Below, piece by piece: positions 27,065 through 35,743 of a DNA stretch of 64,000 bases. The stretch's first letter is position 1. Each line of letters starts with the position of its first letter. The stretch covers positions 4,030,001 through 4,094,000 of the forward strand of contig NZ_CP049015.1 in the NCBI RefSeq assembly GCF_011064845.1, read 5' to 3'. Origin of the DNA: Citrobacter freundii ATCC 8090 = MTCC 1658 = NBRC 12681. Its GTDB lineage: Bacteria; Pseudomonadota; Gammaproteobacteria; Enterobacterales; Enterobacteriaceae. The notes below the pieces were generated by a model that did no database searches, was not told where the DNA came from, and saw nothing but the letters and a program-made list of their open reading frames with translations. The position numbers and the translations under genes were made by a program.

Positions 27065-27620
27065 AGACCACCTCCGATAAACGAACGCGGCCAACAAAAA
27101 AGGTGACGTGTTCTCGTGCTAGGGTGCGACGAGCGTCACGCTCAGTCTCAGCAGCAACATGGTGAAGAATAGGCTTGATTGTCAGACAATCTCGGCGAAC
27201 AGCGGCGATAATCCAAATGAATTGCGAATTTTGGGTAGGGGTATTAGCCATGGTGGCAACCTCCGATAACTGATGTTTATAACCACCACCGGAAACGCCA
27301 ATTTCGCTGGTGGTGAACTGAGCAGGGTTGGCGTAACCGGCGTTATCGGAAACCGGCGCTTCTGAAGAAGCCCCCACCCAGCCCACCATAATTTTGGGAG
27401 CGGCACGGATTATACCCGCAACGCTAAAAAAATGATGCACTGAATTAACAACATAAAAAAAGACGCTAGGCGCGTCATATGTCGCCGATAACATTACTAG
27501 GACGCCAATCCTGACACCAGATTTTGCTGGTGTCCTATAAACATAGACGAGGTAAGGGACAAACGGCAAGCCATTTTTCGGCATAGGGTGCAAAATGTGA
27601 TTTATGGCATTTTTACGCAT
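27054..27620 (-). CDS. Ash / host cell division inhibitor Icd-like protein
   Basis: The frame encodes 188 aa. Residues about 62-125 match the Ash family (HHFFSVAGIIRAAPKIMVGW then EAPVSDNAGYANPAQFTTSE). The last 65 residues match Icd-like cell division inhibitors (SQFIWIIAAVRRDCLTIKPI and RDARRTLAREHV). An internal ATG at 27251 behind a purine-rich site would make the 65-aa Icd-like protein alone. In P1 and P4 relatives such proteins block division when over-expressed. It lies between the Rha-like gene and the primase operon. Confidence 0.75.
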   Translation of the reverse strand: MRKNAINHILHPMPKNGLPFVPYLVYVYRTPAKSGVRIGVLVMLSATYDAPSVFFYVVNSVHHFFSVAGIIRAAPKIMVGWVGASSEAPVSDNAGYANPAQFTTSEIGVSGGGYKHQLSEVATMANTPTQNSQFIWIIAAVRRDCLTIKPILHHVAAETERDARRTLAREHVTFFVGRVRLSEVVYAN

Positions 27621-28332
27621 GACCTACCCCCAGAATGGCGTTGCCGCTCATAAGGCTGGCGAATGCCTCCATGCGCTTAGCTACCTCCCTTACCGCATCT
27701 GTCGGGGTCATGCCGCTATTAATGGCTTCATGAAATGCGGCCTGCTCAATTTTCTGCATAACGATCAGTACACCTAGCTGCTGCGCATCAGCGAAGCCAC
27801 GTTTACCATCTGACAGGCCAGCAACGCGGTTTTCAGCACGCGCCAGATTGATGTAGTGATGTCGCTGCGCCCCCAGTGCTTTTAAGCCATCACGGCTTTC
27901 ATGATAACCGGGCAGATATTCCCGACGTACAGGCTGGGTGGCACGACGATTGGTGAATGCCTTAGTGACATCCAGCTTGAACTGGTTAACACGCTCAGGA
28001 TCACGCCCACGGATGATACGCAGCAAATAGTCGAGTTGAGGCTCATTCAGCAGATAGCTGATCTCAGGACGCCCACGCTTACGACCGGCTTTTCCCGATT
28101 TCAAATCGGGTAATTCCTGGAGGGACTGACGGGGCAGCGATCCCAGCTCACGGAATCTATCCTGGTGCGATTTAATCGTCGCGCCCAGGCTTTGATGCTG
28201 TATTCCGGCGCGCTCCGAAATGATGCGGGAATCAATGCGCGGCTCAGATTTATGATTTATTAAAATGTCATTCTGGCTGGCTTCAGGTTGAGCGAGGCCC
28301 TGACCGGATAAGGTCATATTATTCAGTTTCAT
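27613..28332 (-). CDS. Rha-like phage regulatory protein
   Basis: This 239-aa protein has an N-terminal Rha-type segment (EPRIDSRIISERAGIQHQSL then IKSHQDRF), a basic linker (GKAGRKRGRPE) and a segment INEPQLDYLLRIIRGRD-like followed by VNQFKLDVTKAF, common in phage antirepressors. It probably regulates the element or a helper phage. It overlaps the Ash frame by 8 nt and follows AlpA. The exact target is unknown. Confidence 0.7.
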   Translation of the reverse strand: MKLNNMTLSGQGLAQPEASQNDILINHKSEPRIDSRIISERAGIQHQSLGATIKSHQDRFRELGSLPRQSLQELPDLKSGKAGRKRGRPEISYLLNEPQLDYLLRIIRGRDPERVNQFKLDVTKAFTNRRATQPVRREYLPGYHESRDGLKALGAQRHHYINLARAENRVAGLSDGKRGFADAQQLGVLIVMQKIEQAAFHEAINSGMTPTDAVREVAKRMEAFASLMSGNAILGVGHA

Positions 28333-28370
28333 TTTCAGGCTCCGTTATTCGGTAGTATTACGACGCTTTT

Positions 28371-28487
28371 TCAGGATGAGATGTACACTGACAGGCTGAA
28401 ACTATAATCAGCAGCAAAATTCATATGCACAACAGCCTGATTCACTACGTTATGGCGCTTGGTCGCATGGGGATTTTTCATTTCCAT
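28371..28487 (-). CDS. Possible 38-aa peptide coupled to alpA
   Basis: A frame starting MEMKNPHATKRHNVVNQAVV overlaps the alpA stop (TAATG) and ends 39 bp before the Rha-like gene. No ribosome site is needed if translation is coupled. No family is known, so this may be chance. Confidence 0.3.
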   Translation of the reverse strand: MEMKNPHATKRHNVVNQAVVHMNFAADYSFSLSVYISS

Positions 28488-28684
28488 TACGCCACCTCAC
28501 CACGCGATTCAGCGATGCGCTGATTAATCCATTCATCAATTTCACTCTCGATGAATGCGATAGATCGGGAGCCGATTTTCACGGAGGCTGGAAACTTTTT
28601 TTGACTCATGAGACGGTAAAGCCATGCTTTGCTATAGCCTGTGCGCCGTTGTACTTCGGAAAGACGGATAAACTTTAGAGACAT
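28487..28684 (-). CDS. alpA: AlpA family regulator of element C
   Basis: This 65-aa AlpA-type winged helix-turn-helix protein has KFIRLSEVQRRTGYSKAWLY, FPASVKIGSRSIAFIESEID and EWINQRIAES. The ATG at 28684 is chosen because GAGG lies 5 nt upstream; a GTG two codons earlier is possible. In P4 and CP4-57 relatives AlpA/Vis activates excision and regulates the element. A perfect 12-bp inverted repeat lies about 90 bp upstream. Confidence 0.9.
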   Translation of the reverse strand: MSLKFIRLSEVQRRTGYSKAWLYRLMSQKKFPASVKIGSRSIAFIESEIDEWINQRIAESRGEVA

Positions 28685-28773
28685 ATGCACCTCAATATAC
28701 GACTATGGACAGAGGTAGAATGAGGTATATATATTTTTTTTGAAATACCAAAAAACCTGCTAAAAAAGCTTAG

Positions 28774-28822
28774 TTTGACATGACAAGTAAGAGGCTTTTT
28801 TTGGCAACTATGTCATGTCAAA
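28774..28822. promoter_or_regulatory. 12-bp inverted repeat upstream of alpA
   Basis: TTTGACATGACA (28774-28785) and its exact complement TGTCATGTCAAA (28811-28822) are separated by 25 bp. An overlapping hairpin pairs AAAAAAGC with GCTTTTTT (28762-28802), which could end the leftward cargo transcript. It is a likely operator for the alpA promoter. Confidence 0.6.
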
Positions 28823-28860
28823 GATAAACGTTCGAGGTGGAACTTTGTCTCAAAACCAAT

Positions 28861-29793
28861 CTACTTCTTGGCTTCTTGAACATATGCAGCTCTTGCCGAA
28901 TCTCTTACTTCCACTGCTTTGCATAAGGATTCCCAGCATCGCTGGATAGTTTTTCTTTCAATGTCGTTCTCTATGAATGCTGAACGGGTAAATCTATAAA
29001 CAGCAGATACGCAATTTCCTTCACCATACTCCATAAAAATCTTAAGGAGTTCCGTAACAAGAGCGCGTTCAGAAAGTGTTTCATCATTTCTGTTTGTCAC
29101 TATAAAATCAGATACGTTATCAGCAATCATTAAATCCCATTCCAGATCGGTGATTAGTTTCCTGCTCCCATCAAATACATACTTAAAAACAAATTCACTC
29201 TCTATTTCAGCCAACTGCTTCAACAATGTTTTATATTTACTAATGGAATCAGCACCATTGGCATAAGCAATACGAAGCTCTCCAGAAATGTAACCATACA
29301 TGATTGCAATCAACCGCTCATGAAAACGAAGATAAGCATGATTAAAAACATTAATTTCTTCTTTACTAAAGTCATAAAGTTCTTTCCAATAACCATACGA
29401 CCGATTATCTTCTGATTTTTTAAGACGCCCAGCTAAAACTCTATACTTGGCGTATCTGACTGGATCAATTGTGCTTTCAAATGGAATATTAGATTTAGTT
29501 AAAGATTGTTTAATATATTTATCAGAGCGAATAGCATTCCATACATCATTACAGGAAACTAAACTTTCTTTGGGTAGGTATTCAGTAATACCTTTATCAA
29601 TGATAGACAAATACTCATGAAAATCATCATGTGTTTTAATCAGGCCATGTACTGCGCCAGGGTGTATAGGCGCTCTTCCATTATAAAAGCTTAATTGGGT
29701 ACATAAGTGTCTTCTTGGCACCCATAATAATTCCTTGCGACGAATAGTCGATATAGCCTTATGGCAATTTTTTAACGAATCTGTATTCAACAT
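28861..29793 (-). CDS. AT-rich cargo gene, unknown, 310 aa
   Basis: This soluble, mostly helical protein starts MLNTDSLKNCHKAISTIRRK at ATG 29793 behind GAGG; the frame extends to 29874 without a better start. No motif, signal or membrane segment is recognised. Codon use is far more AT-rich than in its neighbours. It sits alone between integrase and AlpA, a common cargo slot for phage-defence genes in satellites and islands. That role is a guess from position only. Confidence 0.65.
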   Translation of the reverse strand: MLNTDSLKNCHKAISTIRRKELLWVPRRHLCTQLSFYNGRAPIHPGAVHGLIKTHDDFHEYLSIIDKGITEYLPKESLVSCNDVWNAIRSDKYIKQSLTKSNIPFESTIDPVRYAKYRVLAGRLKKSEDNRSYGYWKELYDFSKEEINVFNHAYLRFHERLIAIMYGYISGELRIAYANGADSISKYKTLLKQLAEIESEFVFKYVFDGSRKLITDLEWDLMIADNVSDFIVTNRNDETLSERALVTELLKIFMEYGEGNCVSAVYRFTRSAFIENDIERKTIQRCWESLCKAVEVRDSARAAYVQEAKK

Positions 29794-29890
29794 CACGCCA
29801 CCTCGCGCCCTCTGATTTTGGCGGCTATGCCAGCCCGCAGAGGTGTACGGGTTTTCGGGGATCAGCCTAGACATAGCCTATTCTTTGTTC

Positions 29891-29907
29891 GTCTACTGAA
29901 GTCTACT
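29891..29907. repeat. GTCTACT repeats, integrase arm-type sites
   Basis: GTCTACT occurs at 29891-29897 and 29901-29907. Its complement AGTAGAC occurs at 31220-31226 and 31293-31299 on the other side of the integrase gene, within AGTAGACGTTA. These are likely integrase-binding sites that also allow autoregulation. Confidence 0.4.
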
Positions 29908-29925
29908 ACCGTCAATTAATACTGT

Positions 29926-31167
29926 CTATTCATACAGTAAGGCACTTTTCCCAAACGAGCCGTGCACCACATTTTCACCATTCTCCAGTGCCTCCATATA
30001 GTCGGCATACCACTGAAGCATTTCCCGGCGGCCGTCCAGATACTGGGCATGGTTGTACGTCCCACGAATTGAGTTTTTATCAACGTGGGCAAGCTGCGTT
30101 TCAATCCATGCGGTGTTATAGCCCTGCTCGTGGAGAATCGTGCTCATGGTGTGGCGGAAGCCATGACCGGTCACCCTTCCGGCGTATCCAATGCGACGGA
30201 TCAGGACGTTCATTGCCATCTCGCTCATTGGTTTGCTGTGCTGAATCCTGCCGGGGAAAATAAACCGATAATTGCCGGTGATTAGGTGCAGTTGTTCCAG
30301 GATGGCGATCGCCTGGTCGGATAATGGCACACAGTGAGGGCGCCGCTTTTTCATGCGTGCTGGTGGCACCTCCCACAGACGTTTATCGAAATCTATTTCA
30401 GTCCACTCGCCCTGGCGTAGTTCGCCCGGGCGTAACCCGGTAAGAACCTGCAGGCGCATCGCCAGCTTCACAACAGAACTGCCGCTATACGTGTTCAGCG
30501 TGCGGAAGAACTCGGGGAGTTCGTCAGTGGTGAGAAAAGCGTAATGCTCTTTCTTATGAGGAGCAAAGGCACTGGCCAGATCCGGCGCCGGGTTATAATC
30601 AGCCCGGCCAGTAACAATGGCGTACCGCCACACCTCGCCGCAACGTTGTCTCACCTTCCTGAGTTTCTCTGTTGCGCCCCGCTCATCCAACTTCGAGAGA
30701 ACGGCCATGAGCTCCATAGGTTTGATATCGGCGATCGGTCGTCGGCCGATAAGTGGGAAAACGTCAGCCTCAAAGGTTTTCATCATCTCTTCGCCGTAGG
30801 ACTCAGACCAGCGGTCAATGCGCTTGGCGTACCACTCACGGGCGATCGCCTCGAAGGTGTTTTCGTTGCGGCCCTGCTTCGCCAGCTTATCTTCTTTGCG
30901 GACATCGCTGGGATTAATGCCACCAGCAACCTGCTTGCGGGCATCATCGCGTTTGAGCCTGGCATCATTCAGGGTTACATCGGGATAAGTGCCCAGCGAA
31001 ATCATTTTGGCCTTACCATCGAAGCGGTAACGGAAACGCCACCCTCTCGATCCGTTCGGCTCGATTAACAGAGAGAGGCCATTGCCATCATTGAGTGTAT
31101 AGGACTTCTCACGCGGCTTAGAACGCCTGATTTCAAGGTCTGTGAGGGGCATTGTGTATAGTTCCAA
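29926..31167 (-). CDS. int: P4-type tyrosine integrase of element C
   Basis: This 413-aa integrase has the usual P4-family layout. An N-terminal DUF4102 domain has MPLTDLEIRRSKPREKSYTL and MISLGTYPDVTLNDARLKRD. A SAM-like core domain follows. The catalytic domain has LTGLRPGELRQGEW (Arg), HGFRHTMSTILHEQG (HxxR), LAHVD and TYNHAQYLDGR (Tyr). The start at MPLTDLE (31152) fits relatives best. It lies 150 bp from the glyU end and directs integration there. Repeats AGTAGACGTTA and CTATACACAT flank it. Confidence 0.95.
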   Translation of the reverse strand: MELYTMPLTDLEIRRSKPREKSYTLNDGNGLSLLIEPNGSRGWRFRYRFDGKAKMISLGTYPDVTLNDARLKRDDARKQVAGGINPSDVRKEDKLAKQGRNENTFEAIAREWYAKRIDRWSESYGEEMMKTFEADVFPLIGRRPIADIKPMELMAVLSKLDERGATEKLRKVRQRCGEVWRYAIVTGRADYNPAPDLASAFAPHKKEHYAFLTTDELPEFFRTLNTYSGSSVVKLAMRLQVLTGLRPGELRQGEWTEIDFDKRLWEVPPARMKKRRPHCVPLSDQAIAILEQLHLITGNYRFIFPGRIQHSKPMSEMAMNVLIRRIGYAGRVTGHGFRHTMSTILHEQGYNTAWIETQLAHVDKNSIRGTYNHAQYLDGRREMLQWYADYMEALENGENVVHGSFGKSALLYE

Positions 31168-31194
31168 AGTGTAGAGCGCGGGCTATACGCATTA

Positions 31195-31316
31195 CTATAC
31201 ACATGAATGTATAGATTTGAGTAGACGTTAGTTTACGTCAAAATACGGAGATATTAGCGGAAGCCTTGTGATTACTGGTTTTGATTGACTTGAGTAGACG
31301 TTAAAAGAAGTGTGTT
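31195..31316. other. attR arm region of element C
   Basis: Holds CTATACACAT (31195-31204) and AGTAGACGTTA twice (from 31220 and 31293) between integrase and tRNA. The repeats match those at the left end and near 29891. This is the expected arm region of a P4-like att site and also carries the int promoter. Confidence 0.55.
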
Positions 31317-31390
31317 TGGAGCGGGCGAAGGGAATCGAACCCTCGTATAGAGCTTGGGAAGCTCTCGTTCTACCATTGAACTACGCCCGC
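31317..31390 (-). tRNA. glyU: tRNA-Gly (anticodon CCC)
   Basis: The 74-nt gene reads GCGGGCG acceptor, D arm GTTC-AATGGTA-GAAC, anticodon stem AGAGC/GCTCT around TTCCCAA (anticodon CCC), T arm GGGTTCGATTCCC, and an encoded CCA. It is intact because the array carries a full copy of its 3' end. It is the integration target of the whole array. It decodes GGG. Confidence 0.97.
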
Positions 31391-31469
31391 ATTGAAGTGC
31401 GTAAGGGATTATAAACCTTACGCTCTTCTTGGCAAGGGACTAACCGACTGACTGGCGATTAATTCACCG

Positions 31470-32264
31470 TCAGCATTTTGGCTTACTCCCCTGCGGCGGT
31501 AAATAACGCAGTGGATCGATAGCCGTTGCCCGGTAGCGGATTTGGAAATGCAGGCGCACCGTCGTCGCATCCGAGCTGCCCATCGTCGCTATCTTCTGCC
31601 CGGCCTTCACGTTTTGACCGTTGTTCACCAGCATGGTGTCATTATGCGCATACGCAGTGATGTAGTCCTCACTGTGCTTAATCATGATGAGATTACCGTA
31701 GCCCCGCAGCTGATTACCGACATAAACCACCTTCCCTGCTCCGGCCGCATAAATCGGCGTACCGCGCGCAGCCGAGATATCGATGCCCTTATTGCCGCCG
31801 TCCGCCGTAGAATAAGGCAGGATCACCTTACCGCTGGCAGGCCACTGCCAGCAACGTTGCCCTACTGGTGGCCAGGACGACTGCGGCACAGAAGAAGATG
31901 GTCTGACTGCCGCCGTTTTGGTTGAGGATTTCTTGGTTGTTTTGCCAGATCCAGAACTGGTTTTCGCGCCGCCGCTGACCTTCAGCTTTTGCCCCACTTC
32001 AATGGTATAGGGCGGTGAAATATTATTCAGGCGAGCGATCTCTTTCACGCTGGTACCGGTGGCGCGCGAAATACGGTATAGCGTATCTCCCCGCTTCACG
32101 GTATACACGGAGCCGGAATAACTTCCTGTATCAGACGACTTGCTCCCGGAACAGCCCGCTAACAGCAGACCGACACACAGCAGCATCACGATACCCAGGC
32201 CATTTTTCTTCAGGCGTCCTGCACTCAAAACAATACCTCGCAACATTTTCAGACGCTTTATCAT
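31470..32264 (-). CDS. actS: Murein hydrolase activator lipoprotein ActS (YgeR)
   Basis: This outer-membrane lipoprotein has lipobox LLLAGCSG, a LysM domain (YTVKRGDTLYRISRATGTSV) and a LytM/M23 domain (GIDISAARGTPIYAAGAGKV). The LytM domain is degenerate, and the E. coli protein activates amidases instead of cutting peptidoglycan itself. The homologous start may be TTG 32228 (LSAGRLKKNG), which has GAGG upstream; the longer frame is shown. Position next to glyU and idi matches E. coli. Confidence 0.93.
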   Translation of the reverse strand: MIKRLKMLRGIVLSAGRLKKNGLGIVMLLCVGLLLAGCSGSKSSDTGSYSGSVYTVKRGDTLYRISRATGTSVKEIARLNNISPPYTIEVGQKLKVSGGAKTSSGSGKTTKKSSTKTAAVRPSSSVPQSSWPPVGQRCWQWPASGKVILPYSTADGGNKGIDISAARGTPIYAAGAGKVVYVGNQLRGYGNLIMIKHSEDYITAYAHNDTMLVNNGQNVKAGQKIATMGSSDATTVRLHFQIRYRATAIDPLRYLPPQGSKPKC

Positions 32265-32394
32265 AGCAGCCAGAAACTGGATGCCAAATCATATCGCGCA
32301 ACGAACCGGCAGCTCTGGCATTTCACACCCTCTGTTAATCACTCTGACTTAATTAAGCATATAATGTAAGTGCTTAAGATTGATGGTGGACGCT

Positions 32395-32949
32395 ATGCGA
32401 CAGGAACATGTCATTTTATTGAATGAGCAGGAGCAACCCTGCGGAACGCTGGAAAAGTATGCGGCGCATACCGCCACAACCCCCCTGCACTCCGCTTTCT
32501 CGTGCTGGATATTTAACGAGCAGGGCCAACTGCTGGTCACCCGCCGTTCGCTGCACAAAAAAGCCTGGCCAGGTGTCTGGACCAACTCTGTCTGCGGTCA
32601 CCCGCAGTTGGGTGAAACCAACGAAGTCGCTATTGTCCGCCGGGCTCGCTTCGAACTGGGTGCAGACATCGACTTGCTCACCCCCGTATACGCTGATTTT
32701 CGTTATCGCGCCACAGACCCGAGTGGGATAGTTGAAAACGAAGTATGTCCGGTTTATGCCGCACATATCGTCAGTGAGCTACAGCTAAACCCAGATGAAG
32801 TGATGGATTGCCAGTGGAGCAATCTTGAGAATGTCTTAAGCGGGATTGACGCGACGCCGTGGGCTTTCAGTCCGTGGATGGTAATGCAGGTTGCAAACAA
32901 AGAAGCGCGTGCGCTGTTGCAGAATTACTGCCAACAAATTATTGCCTGA
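32395..32949 (+). CDS. idi: Isopentenyl-diphosphate delta-isomerase, type I
   Basis: This 184-aa Nudix-fold enzyme converts IPP to DMAPP in isoprenoid synthesis in the cytoplasm. The active-site Cys is in [11 protein letters not shown] and the catalytic Glu in [12 protein letters not shown]. The start at 32395 ([10 protein letters not shown]) lines up with E. coli (MQTEHVILLN); the upstream frame to 32380 is not needed. REP-like palindromes follow. Confidence 0.95.
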   Translation: MRQEHVILLNEQEQPCGTLEKYAAHTATTPLHSAFSCWIFNEQGQLLVTRRSLHKKAWPGVWTNSVCGHPQLGETNEVAIVRRARFELGADIDLLTPVYADFRYRATDPSGIVENEVCPVYAAHIVSELQLNPDEVMDCQWSNLENVLSGIDATPWAFSPWMVMQVANKEARALLQNYCQQIIA

Positions 32950-33017
32950 TGGCGCTACGTTTATCTGGCCTACATAACGAATCGTAGGCCGGATAAGGCG
33001 TCAGCCGCCATCCGGCA
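32941..33017. repeat. REP/BIME palindromes between idi and lysS
   Basis: Two imperfect palindromes of the enterobacterial REP type: TTGCCTGATGGCGCTACG-type and GTAGGCCGGATAAGGCG with GCCATCCGGCA. They lie between convergent genes, a usual place for such elements. Confidence 0.85.
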
Positions 33018-33026
33018 TTTCACATC

Positions 33027-34544
33027 TTACTTAACCGGGCGCATCGCCGGGAACAGGATCACGTCACGGATGGTGTGGCTGTTGGTGAACAGCATAACCA
33101 TACGGTCGATACCAATGCCCAGACCCGCAGTCGGCGGCAGACCGTGTTCCAGAGCGGTAACGTAGTCTTCGTCGTAGAACATCGCTTCGTCATCACCCGC
33201 ATCTTTGGCGTTAACCTGATCCTGGAAACGCTGCGCCTGATCCTCGGCATCGTTCAGCTCGCTGAAGCCGTTACCGATCTCACGTCCGCCGATGAAGAAT
33301 TCGAAGCGATCGGTGATTTCCGGGTTTTCGTCATTACGACGCGCCAGCGGAGAAACTTCTGCCGGGTACTCGGTAATGAAGGTTGGTTGAATCAGGTGCG
33401 CTTCTGCAACTTCTTCAAAGATCTCGGTCACGATACGGCCCAGACCCCAGCTCTTCTCAACTTTGATGCCGATAGATTCAGCAATCGCTTTTGCAGAATC
33501 GAAGTTATCCAGATCGGCCATGTTGGTTTCCGGACGGTATTTCTGAATCGCTTCGCGCATGGTCAGTTTTTCAAACGGCTTACCAAAGTCGAAGACTTCT
33601 TCACCGTAAGGCACTTCAGTCGTTCCCAGAACGTTCTGCGCCAACGTACGGAACAGAGATTCAGTCAGTTCGATGAGATCTTTGTAGTCCGCATAAGCCA
33701 TGTAGAGTTCCATCATGGTGAACTCTGGGTTATGGCGAACAGAGATGCCTTCGTTACGGAAGTTACGGTTAATTTCGAATACGCGTTCGAAGCCGCCAAC
33801 CACCAGACGCTTGAGGTAAAGTTCCGGCGCGATACGCAGGTACATGTCCAGATCCAGCGCGTTATGATGAGTGATAAACGGACGCGCAGCCGCACCGCCT
33901 GGGATCACCTGCATCATCGGGGTTTCTACTTCCATAAAGCCGCGAGCAACCATGAACTGACGAATGCCAGCCATAATCTGTGAACGCACTTTAAAGGTAT
34001 TGCGGGATTCATCGTTAGAGATGAGATCCAGGTAACGTTGACGATAGCGCGCTTCCTGATCCTGCAGACCGTGGAATTTGTCCGGCAGCGGGCGCAGCGC
34101 TTTGGTCAGCAGACGCAGTTCGGTGCAGTGGATAGACAGCTCACCGGTCTTGGTCTTGAACAACTTACCTTTCGCGCCGAGGATATCGCCCAGATCCCAT
34201 TTTTTGAACTGCTCGTTGTAGACGCCTTCCGGCAGGTCATCGCGAGCAACGTACAGCTGAATACGGCCGCCAACGTCCTGCAGCGTAACGAATGATGCTT
34301 TACCCATAATACGACGGGTCATCATACGGCCAGCAACGGATACCTCAATGTTCAGCGCTTCCAGCTCTTCGTTTTCTTTCGCGTCGAAGTCAGCATGCAG
34401 TTGGTCTGAGGTATGATCGCGACGGAAATCGTTCGGGAACGGGATCCCCTGCTCACGCAGGCTCGCCAGCTTCTCACGGCGCGTTTTCAGTTCATTGTTA
34501 AGGTCGGCTACCGCGTCAGCGCCCTGTACGTGTTGTTCAGACAT
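33027..34544 (-). CDS. lysS: Lysyl-tRNA synthetase, class II
   Basis: The 505-aa enzyme charges tRNA-Lys. The OB-fold anticodon-binding domain lies at about residues 65-150 ([20 protein letters not shown]). Class II motif 2 ([20 protein letters not shown]) and motif 3 ([20 protein letters not shown]) are complete. It follows prfB by 9 bp, and the two are one operon as in E. coli. Confidence 0.98.
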   Translation of the reverse strand: MSEQHVQGADAVADLNNELKTRREKLASLREQGIPFPNDFRRDHTSDQLHADFDAKENEELEALNIEVSVAGRMMTRRIMGKASFVTLQDVGGRIQLYVARDDLPEGVYNEQFKKWDLGDILGAKGKLFKTKTGELSIHCTELRLLTKALRPLPDKFHGLQDQEARYRQRYLDLISNDESRNTFKVRSQIMAGIRQFMVARGFMEVETPMMQVIPGGAAARPFITHHNALDLDMYLRIAPELYLKRLVVGGFERVFEINRNFRNEGISVRHNPEFTMMELYMAYADYKDLIELTESLFRTLAQNVLGTTEVPYGEEVFDFGKPFEKLTMREAIQKYRPETNMADLDNFDSAKAIAESIGIKVEKSWGLGRIVTEIFEEVAEAHLIQPTFITEYPAEVSPLARRNDENPEITDRFEFFIGGREIGNGFSELNDAEDQAQRFQDQVNAKDAGDDEAMFYDEDYVTALEHGLPPTAGLGIGIDRMVMLFTNSHTIRDVILFPAMRPVK

Positions 34545-34553
34545 GTTGGTTCC

Positions 34554-35652
34554 TCATAACCCTGCTTTCAAACTTGCTTCGATAAATTGATCCAGGCTGC
34601 CATCCAGCACCGCCTGCGTGTTACGGGTTTCAACCCCGGTACGCAGATCTTTGATGCGGGAGTCATCAAGGACATAAGAACGAATCTGGCTACCCCAGCC
34701 GATATCTGACTTGGTGTCTTCCATCGCCTGTTTCTCGGCATTCTTCTTCTGCATTTCCAGTTCATAAAGCTTCGCTTTCATCTGCTTCATGGCCTGGTCT
34801 TTGTTCTTGTGCTGGGAACGGTCGTTCTGACACTGCGTCACAATCCCGGTCGGGATGTGGGTAATACGCACCGCAGATTCCGTACGGTTAACGTGCTGAC
34901 CGCCTGCACCGGAGGCACGGTAAACGTCAATACGCAGGTCCGCCGGGTTGATATCGATATCAATATCATCGTCAACTTCCGGATAAACAAACGCCGAACT
35001 GAACGACGTATGGCGACGTCCGCCGGAGTCGAACGGACTCTTACGTACCAGGCGGTGTACGCCGGTTTCAGTACGCAGCCAACCGTAAGCATATTCACCA
35101 GCAATTCTGATGGTCACGGATTTAATACCCGCGACTTCACCTTCAGACTCTTCAATGATTTCAGTCTTAAAGCCGCGCGCTTCAGCCCAACGCAGATACA
35201 TGCGCATCAGCATGCTTGCCCAGTCCTGCGCTTCCGTACCGCCAGAACCTGCCTGAATATCGAGATAGCAATCCGCGCTGTCATATTCACCGGAGAACAT
35301 ACGACGAAATTCCAGCTGGGCCAGCTTATCTTCCAGCGTATCGAGTTCTGCTACGGCTTCGTTAAAGGTTTCTTCGTCGTCGGCCTCTACAGCCAGTTCC
35401 AGCAGGCCGGAGACATCTTCCAGGCCCTGGCTCATCTGATCGAGCGTATCAACGATGGCCTCAAGGGAGGAACGCTCTTTGCCCAGCGCCTGAGCGCGTT
35501 CGGGTTCGTTCCACACGTCCGGCTGTTCCAGCTCGGCGTTTACTTCTTCCAGACGCTCTTTCTTGGCATCATAGTCAAAGATACCCCCTAAGAACGTCAG
35601 AGCGCTCCGTGAGGTCCTGAATGCGGTTATTTACCGGATTAATTTCAAACAT
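34554..35652 (-). CDS. prfB: Peptide chain release factor 2 (programmed +1 frameshift)
   Basis: RF2 reads UAA and UGA. The gene starts at ATG 35652 and meets an in-frame TGA at codon 26 (35577-35575). A +1 shift at CTT-TGA-C, helped by AGGGGG upstream, gives the full protein of about 365 aa. The main frame shows the GGQ motif in [19 protein letters not shown] and the SPF recognition motif in RKSPFDSGG. Low RF2 favours the shift, so it regulates itself. Confidence 0.97.
35574..35592 (-). promoter_or_regulatory. RF2 +1 frameshift site
   Basis: AGGGGGTATCTTTGAC holds the internal Shine-Dalgarno element and the CTT-TGA-C slip site. It is identical in layout to E. coli prfB. Confidence 0.97.
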
Positions 35653-35743
35653 TGTCTGATTTCTTTTATTGGACTAGTCAAAATGCGGTGATAAGAGCGG
35701 GATTGTAACTAATCCACGCCCTTTTTTATAGCGATTAGTGACG

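Noticed and set aside
11083..31316. P2/P4 cos site
   Set aside because: No stretch with the P2 cos sequence as I remember it was found, so packaging by a P2-type helper is not supported.
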